Part shown: piece after piece, positions 1 to 5,300 of the stretch
How the letters are laid out: each line of letters starts with the position of its first letter
Position numbering within the stretch: position 1 is the stretch's first letter
From: Bacteroidota bacterium
Lineage (GTDB): Bacteria; Bacteroidota; Bacteroidia; Chitinophagales; Chitinophagaceae
Length of the DNA stretch: 6,307 nt
Direction: 5' to 3'
Assembly: GCA_026391115.1 (NCBI GenBank)
Contig: JAPLER010000097.1
Span: 1 to 6,307 of the forward strand
The notes under the pieces: model-generated
Database searches by the model: none
The model's input: only the letters and a program-made list of their open reading frames with translations
What the model was told of the DNA's origin: nothing
Translations under genes and position numbers: made by a program

Positions 1-1147
1 ATGCGATTACCTATTCTTCATCAACAGTTTTAAAAGATACAGTGAAGAGTTTTCAAGGTTGTGATAGCATTTATAATATTGTAAACATTAATATCAACCC
101 TATTACAACAACAACTAATACACAAATATTCAGCAGTTGTAAGGATATTGTTTATAATGCGATTACCTATTCTTCATCAACAGTTTTAAAAGATACAGTT
201 AAGAGTTTTCAGGGATGTGATAGCATTTATAATATTGTAAACATTAACATCAATCCAATAACAACAACTACAAATACGCAAACGTTCAGTAGTTGTAAGG
301 ATATTGTTTACAACAGCATTACCTATTCAGCTTCAACAGTTTTAAAAGATACAGTTAAGAGTTTTCAAGGTTGTGATAGTATTTACAATATTGTAAACAT
401 TAACATCAATCCAATAACAACAACAACAAATACGCAAACATTCAGCAGTTGTAAGGACATTGTATACAACAGCATTACTTATTCAGCTTCTACTATCTTA
501 AAAGATACAGTTAAAAGTTTTCAAGGCTGTGATAGTATTTACAATGTAGTAAACATTAACATCAACCCTATTTCTGTTGTAACTAACAATACAAGTTTTA
601 GTGGTTGTGGAAGTGTTGTTTATAAAGGTAATACTTATACATCATCTATTAGTTTGAAGGATACTGTAAAATCTTTCCAAGGATGTGATAGTATTTACAA
701 TATTGTAAACATTAATATCAATCCAATAACCACAACTACAAATACGCAAACATTCAACAGTTGTAAGGATATTGTTTATAATGCCATTACTTATTCTGCA
801 TCAACAATATTAAAGGACACAGTTAAATCTTTTCAAGGATGTGATAGCATTTATAATATTGTAAACATTAACATCAATCCAATTACAACTACTACTAATA
901 CGCAAACTTTTAGCAGTTGTAAGGACATTGTTTATAATGCGATTACCTATTCTTCATCAACAGTTTTAAAAGATACAGTGAAGAGTTTTCAAGGTTGTGA
1001 TAGCATTTATAATATTGTAAACATCAATATCAACCCTATTACAACAACAACTAATACACAAATATTCAGCAGTTGTAAGGATATTGTTTATAATGCGATT
1101 ACCTATTCTTCATCAACAGTTTTAAAAGATACAGTTAAGAGTTTTCA
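1..1147 (+). repeat. Long near-identical direct repeat, 936 bp apart
   Basis: Bases 1-211 and 937-1147 differ at a single position (89 versus 1025), with an offset of exactly six 156-bp units. Neighbouring units in the array diverge more. This marks a recent duplication or gene-conversion tract. Since it starts at the window edge, the true length on the left is unknown. Confidence 0.9.
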
Positions 1148-1343
1148 AGGTTGCGATAGTATTTATAATATTGTAAACATCAATATCAACCCTATTTCTG
1201 TTGTAACTAACAATACAAGTTTTAGTGGTTGTGGAAGTGTTATTTATAAAGGCAATACTTATACATCATCTATTAGTTTGAAGGATACTGTAAAATCTTT
1301 CCAAGGCTGCGATAGTATTTATAATATAGCCAACATAACAGTC
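1..1343 (+). repeat. 156-bp (52-residue) tandem repeat array, nine units
   Basis: Units begin at the Cys codons at 138, 294, 450, 606, 762, 918, 1074 and 1230, preceded by a partial unit at 1-137. The period is exactly 156 bp with no indel. Each unit has two cysteines exactly 26 residues apart: CKDIVYN or CGSVVYK opens the unit, and GCDSIYN opens its second half. Two module types occur. The common type has CKDI and a Thr/Asn-rich linker (ITTTTNTQ); the rarer type, at 606 and 1230, has CGSV with GNTYTSS and is preceded by the linker ISVVTNNTSF. The final unit diverges after GCDSIYN into the next domain. The pattern resembles the widespread Bacteroidota repeat family that ends in GCDS-V-x-x-x-x-x-T-V. 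A beta-rich, disulfide-linked stalk is inferred. Confidence 0.95.
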
Positions 1344-2114
1344 TTTACTGCTCCAAATGCACCAACAGCAAGTGTTACAGTGCAACCAACTTGTTTAACC
1401 CCTACTGGAACGATTGTTATAACTGCACCATTTGGTGCAAATTATCAATACAGTGTTGGTGGCATTTATCAAACATCAACAACATTTAGCCTATTAAACC
1501 CTAATACTTATTCAGTAACTGTTAAAGACGTTTCAAGTGGTTGCATTTCATCTGCACTAAACTTAACAATAAATCCAGTTCCTGCTGCTCCTGTTGCAAC
1601 TATTAGTTATGCAGGCAATCCATTTTTTAATCAAGGCACAGCAACGGTAACTGTTAGCACAACAGCAACGATTACATCTGGAACTTATACTGCAACACCA
1701 GCAGGTTTAAGCATTAATTCATCTATTGGGGCAATAGATTTAGCTAATAGTGCTGTGGGTAATTATGTTGTAACATATTCATTTAATTCTGGAGTTTGCA
1801 GCAATACTGCAACAACAAATGTTACTATCAATCAATTAAAAGGAGATATATACATTCCAAATACGTTTACACCAAACGGTGATGGCAAAAATGATATTTG
1901 GTATGTGTATGGCAATACAATAAAATCTGTAAATATTACAGTATTTAATCAATGGGGCGAAAGAATATTTAACTCAACCAGTCAATCAAAAGGATGGGAT
2001 GGATTTGGTTTTGGAAAGATGCAGCCAGTTGGTGTTTATATTTATGTGGCACAAATTATTTTGCTTGATGGAACAGTTTTAAACAGAAAAGGAGCTGTAA
2101 ATTTGATTAGATAG
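1..2114 (+). CDS. Repetitive secreted surface protein with type B T9SS C-terminal domain (5' partial)
   Basis: The reading frame is open from the first base (first whole codon at 3), giving 703 visible residues and a TAG stop at 2112-2114. The GTG at 42 is not a credible start, because the repeat pattern continues in frame through bases 3-41; the true start and signal peptide lie upstream. Domains in order: nine copies (first partial) of a 52-residue repeat with core LKDTVKSFQGCDSIYN (1-1343), a SprB-like/Ig-like domain (about 1356-1577), a second Ig-like domain (about 1590-1835), and a gliding-motility-type T9SS C-terminal domain (1851-2111). From known T9SS biology, the protein should cross the outer membrane by that system and be surface-attached or released; an adhesin-like or structural role is inference. 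No catalytic motif is visible. A paralogous gene with the same repeat family lies 180 bases downstream on the same strand. Adjacent repeats often differ at synonymous sites. The family assignment is firm, the precise function unknown. Confidence 0.93.
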   Translation, partial: AITYSSSTVLKDTVKSFQGCDSIYNIVNININPITTTTNTQIFSSCKDIVYNAITYSSSTVLKDTVKSFQGCDSIYNIVNININPITTTTNTQTFSSCKDIVYNSITYSASTVLKDTVKSFQGCDSIYNIVNININPITTTTNTQTFSSCKDIVYNSITYSASTILKDTVKSFQGCDSIYNVVNININPISVVTNNTSFSGCGSVVYKGNTYTSSISLKDTVKSFQGCDSIYNIVNININPITTTTNTQTFNSCKDIVYNAITYSASTILKDTVKSFQGCDSIYNIVNININPITTTTNTQTFSSCKDIVYNAITYSSSTVLKDTVKSFQGCDSIYNIVNININPITTTTNTQIFSSCKDIVYNAITYSSSTVLKDTVKSFQGCDSIYNIVNININPISVVTNNTSFSGCGSVIYKGNTYTSSISLKDTVKSFQGCDSIYNIANITVFTAPNAPTASVTVQPTCLTPTGTIVITAPFGANYQYSVGGIYQTSTTFSLLNPNTYSVTVKDVSSGCISSALNLTINPVPAAPVATISYAGNPFFNQGTATVTVSTTATITSGTYTATPAGLSINSSIGAIDLANSAVGNYVVTYSFNSGVCSNTATTNVTINQLKGDIYIPNTFTPNGDGKNDIWYVYGNTIKSVNITVFNQWGERIFNSTSQSKGWDGFGFGKMQPVGVYIYVAQIILLDGTVLNRKGAVNLIR
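1356..1577 (+). other. SprB-like/Ig-like domain of the first protein
   Basis: This segment encodes a beta-rich domain with the hallmarks PTCLTPTGTIVIT, YQYSVGG, NPNTYSVTVKD and SGCISS. They match my recollection of SprB-type repeats found in many Bacteroidota surface proteins: a PTC-x-x-x-TGTI start and a Y-x-VTVKD-x-x-SGC end. It has two cysteines, which could form one disulfide. Its position between the repeat stalk and the secretion signal suggests a spacer. The boundaries are approximate. Confidence 0.7.
1590..1835 (+). other. Ig-like beta domain of the first protein
   Basis: The segment from PVATISYAGNPFF to TATTNVTIN includes TATPAGLSIN, GAIDLANS and NYVVTYSF. This order (I-S-Y-x-G-x-P-F, then GLSIN-x-x-x-G-x-IDL-x-x-S, then a V-T-Y strand) resembles an Ig-like module that often sits just before T9SS C-terminal domains. 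The PFC-type cysteine I expect near the start is Phe here, while a lone Cys (GVCSN) remains near the end. Boundaries and family name are tentative. Confidence 0.6.
1851..2111 (+). other. Type B T9SS C-terminal secretion domain (gliding-motility-associated)
   Basis: The last 87 residues carry the signature of the gliding-motility-associated C-terminal domain family: YIPNTFTPNGDGKND at the start, VNITVFNQWGERIF in the middle, then GWDG, PVGVYIY and KGAVNLIR at the very end. In known T9SS systems, type B domains of this kind direct cargo through the outer-membrane translocon and are generally linked to PorP/SprF-type partner proteins. No such partner gene lies in this window. The length is normal and no key motif is missing. 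Confidence 0.95.
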
Positions 2115-2136
2115 ATTGGTTTAATAAGAAAACAAG

Positions 2137-2180
2137 TTACACTTTGCAAAAGAAAATAGCCTCAGTGTAAGATTTTTTTT
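2137..2180 (+). terminator. Candidate intrinsic terminator downstream of the first gene
   Basis: A perfect 7-bp inverted repeat, TTACACT (2137-2143) and AGTGTAA (2164-2170), is followed after two bases by eight T residues (2173-2180). It lies 22 bases after the stop codon, the right place to end transcription of the first gene. The stem is AT-rich and the loop is long (20 bases, with a possible inner 2-bp GC pairing at 2146-2147 and 2159-2160), so termination may be weak or partial. Confidence 0.5.
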
Positions 2181-2216
2181 GATTTGTTTAAAGTGATGAT
2201 GACTATGTGCAAGAGT

Positions 2217-2224
2217 TAAATTTG
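2217..2224 (+). promoter_or_regulatory. Candidate Bacteroidota -7 promoter box for the second gene
   Basis: TAAATTTG matches the Bacteroidota sigma-ABfr -7 consensus TANNTTTG perfectly. It lies 70 bases before the start codon of the second gene and after the candidate terminator. The -33 partner (TTG or TTTG, usually about 17-23 bases upstream) is not evident; the nearest TTTG is at 2183-2186, about 30 bases away. In AT-rich DNA this box can occur by chance. No Shine-Dalgarno sequence precedes the start, which is usual in this phylum. Confidence 0.4.
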
Positions 2225-2294
2225 ATGGTTGAACAACATAAAAAAACTAAGTTCTGGAAATAACAAGTTAAGCGAAATTTATAACCCAAACTAA

Positions 2295-2384
2295 ATGGAC
2301 ATTACAAACCATTACACCACAATCTTCAGAAAGTTGATTGCTTTATTGACAACCTTTGTATTGCTTATCAATTATTCTAAAGCA
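2295..2384 (+). other. Signal peptide of the second protein
   Basis: The first 30 residues have a short polar start, a basic pair (R12, K13), a hydrophobic core (LIALLTTFVLLI) and a small-residue cleavage site, SKA followed by QN. Cleavage after A30 would leave an N-terminal Gln, common in Bacteroidota Sec substrates. There is no lipobox Cys, so this looks like a signal peptidase I substrate, as expected for T9SS cargo. Confidence 0.9.
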
Positions 2385-5300
2385 CAAAATCTTCTTGTTA
2401 ATGGTGATTTTGAAAGTGGCGTCAGCGGCACTGGCTTTCAAACCCAATCTCCTTACAATTATTTAAGTACACTTAGTGGCAATAGCAATCCTGGTGATTA
2501 TGCAATTATTACCGACCCAAACGCAATGAATACGACTTGGTTTTTGCATTGCAAAGACCATACTAGTGGCACAGGTAAAATGATGGTAATAGATGGAATT
2601 ACAACTGGTGGTCAACAACGCTTTTGGAAAGCTGGTAATAGTGGTGGTGGTGTGGGTCCTTTAAATGTTGGAACAACTTATACTTTTAGTTATTGGGTAC
2701 GTTCTGTTTCTAAAAGTGTTACAGATATTAATACAACAGCCAATATTGGCATTCAGTTCAATAATGTTGCTAGTGTTACGCTTACTGCTGGCAGCACCTT
2801 ACTGCCTTTTGACACTGCCACAGGTTGGGTGCAAGTGAAATATACTTTTGTACCAACCAATGCTTATGTTAATATTGAAATGTATAACAACAATACCAGT
2901 GCAGTTGGTAACGACTTTGCATTGGATGATATTGCTGTTTTAGCACCTCCTTTACCCTTAGCAGTTTCTTATTCTTTACAAAACCCAACTTGTTATAATA
3001 ATACTGATGGTTATATAATAGCTTATGGAAGTGGTGGCACTGCACCTTACACGTACAGTTTTAATGGAGGTGTATTTAGTACTACCAATACATTAACAGG
3101 TTTAGCAACTTCCTCTCATACTGTTACAGTAAAAGATGCATTATTAAATACAGTAAGCAGCTCAACAATCAATATTACAGCACCTTCAAATCCACTAACA
3201 GCCACTGCTAGTGTTAATCCAATTTGTTCAGGAAACAATACAACACTTACTGCTGCCAATGGTGGTGCCAGTTATAACTGGACTGCAAGTCCAGTTGATG
3301 CAAGTTTAACTACACCTGGTATTTACAATCCTGTTGTAAGCCCTGCTGTTGCTACAACCTATACAGTTACCTCTAGCACAACAACGAATGTTAATTTGAT
3401 TTATAATGGTAATTTTAGTTTGGGGAATACAGGTTTTACAACAGATTATACTTACAAAACTGTCAATACAGGTGGAGCTCAAAGGTGTTATGGAGTGATG
3501 CCAAATGCACAAGTATTTTTTAATACATTTTCTACTTGTGGAGACCATACTACTGGCACACAAAATATGTATGTGGTGGACGGTTCTTTAAATAGTGCAG
3601 ATAAAGTGTGGTGCCAAACAGTTGTGGTGAAACCATCAACTACCTATGTTTTTAGTTATTGGATACAAACATTAACAATCAACAACCCTGCACAAATTGA
3701 AACAAAAATAAATGGAGTAACAGTGCCTGCTGGCACAAGTGCAAACCCAGTGAATGCACCAGCTACTGTAGCTTGTGGTAACTGGCAACAAGTTAGTTAT
3801 AGTTGGACATCTGGTGTGGGCGTAACCACAGCAGAAATTTGTTTATATGATAAAAATGTAAATGGCAATGGCAATGATTTTGCACTAGATGATATTTCTT
3901 TTACAGGTTCTTATGGATGTAATTTAAGCAAGACAATTACTATAGATGTTAACCCACCTGCCTCTACCAATAATATTAATTTATTTGATTGCAATAGTGT
4001 GACTTATCAAGGTAATACCTACACCAGCAATACAATTGTAAGAGATACACTTAAGGCAGTGCAGGGTTGTGATAGTGTTTATAAAGTGGCTAATATTACT
4101 GTGAATTCAATAATAGCAACTAACAAAACAACTAATTTAGCTAGTTGCAAAGGCATCATCTACAAAGGCAATACTTACACAACATCTACTGTGATAAAAG
4201 ATACTTTAAAAAGTTTTCAAGGTTGTGACAGTGTTTACAATACTGTAAATATTACTATTAATTCACTAACACCTACAACCAAAACACAAACTTTATCAAG
4301 CTGCAAAAGCATTGTTTATAATGGCAATACTTATGCTGCATCAACTGTACTTAAAGACACAGTAAAAAGTTATCAAGGTTGTGATAGTGTTTACAATGTT
4401 GTAAACATCAACCCTATTGCAACTACAACCAATACTCAAACTTTATCAAGCTGCAAAAGCATCATCTACAAAGGCAATACTTACATAACATCTACTGTGT
4501 TAAAAGATACTTTAAAAAGTTTTCAAGGTTGTGATAGTATTTACAATACTGTAAATATTACTATTAATCCACTAACACCTACAATAATAAATATAAGTGC
4601 CAGTGGTTGTAATAGTGTGGTATATAAAACTATTACTTACACAGCTTCTACAGTTTTAAGAGATACTGTTAAAAGCTTACAAGGTTGTGATAGTATTTAT
4701 AATATTGCTACTATTACTGTTAAACAACCAACTAGTTCTACCACAACAATAAATACTACTGCACCTTACACTTGGAATGGAACGACCTATAGCACAAGTG
4801 GAACTTATATTAAAACCGGCTTTTTAAATAGTGTTGGTTGCGATAGTACTGCAACAATTATATTAACAATTGCACCTATCACAACCAACCCTTGTTGGAA
4901 AATGATTAGCACTGGATTTAATCATACCATAGCTATAAAAAAAGATGGTACTTTATGGGCTTGGGGGCAAAATACTTATGGGCAAGTTGGTGATGGAACT
5001 AATACCCACAGAAATATGCCTACTCAAATTGGTACAGATACGAATTGGGAAAGTGTTAGTGCTAAAGGATTTCATACAGTAGCTATAAAAAAAGATGGTA
5101 CTTTATGGGCTTGGGGACAAAACAGTTTTGGTCAAGTTGGCGATGGAACAAGTACTAACAGAAATGTCCCTGTTCAAATTGGTACAGCTACTAATTGGGC
5201 TCAAATAAGTTCTGGTCTATCCTTTACATTGGCATTAAAAAAAGATAGTACACTATGGGCTTGGGGATATAATATTTTAGGTCAATTAGGTGATGGAACT

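Noticed and set aside
42..44. GTG as the start codon of the first gene
   Set aside because: The same frame is open to base 1 and encodes the preceding part of the repeat (AITYSSSTVLKDT), so the gene begins upstream of the window. No signal peptide follows the GTG.
1..1343. CRISPR array
   Set aside because: The regular repeats have a 156-bp period, no unique spacers, and continuous coding sense with a conserved protein pattern. They are protein-coding tandem repeats.
2141..2152. Near-palindrome ctttgcaaaag as an operator
   Set aside because: It lies in the loop of the candidate terminator, close to the stop codon of the first gene. It is short and AT-rich, and no regulator gene is present.
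3306..3563. 85-codon open frame on the minus strand
   Set aside because: It lies wholly antisense to the second jelly-roll region of a well-supported plus-strand gene, and its product is Cys/Ile/Ser-rich with no recognisable motif. It is a shadow of the real frame.
4936..4943. Short poly-A tract (also in the next blade) as a phase-variation switch
   Set aside because: The run is only about seven A residues in Lys-Lys codons of AT-rich DNA. It is too short and ordinary to argue for slippage control.
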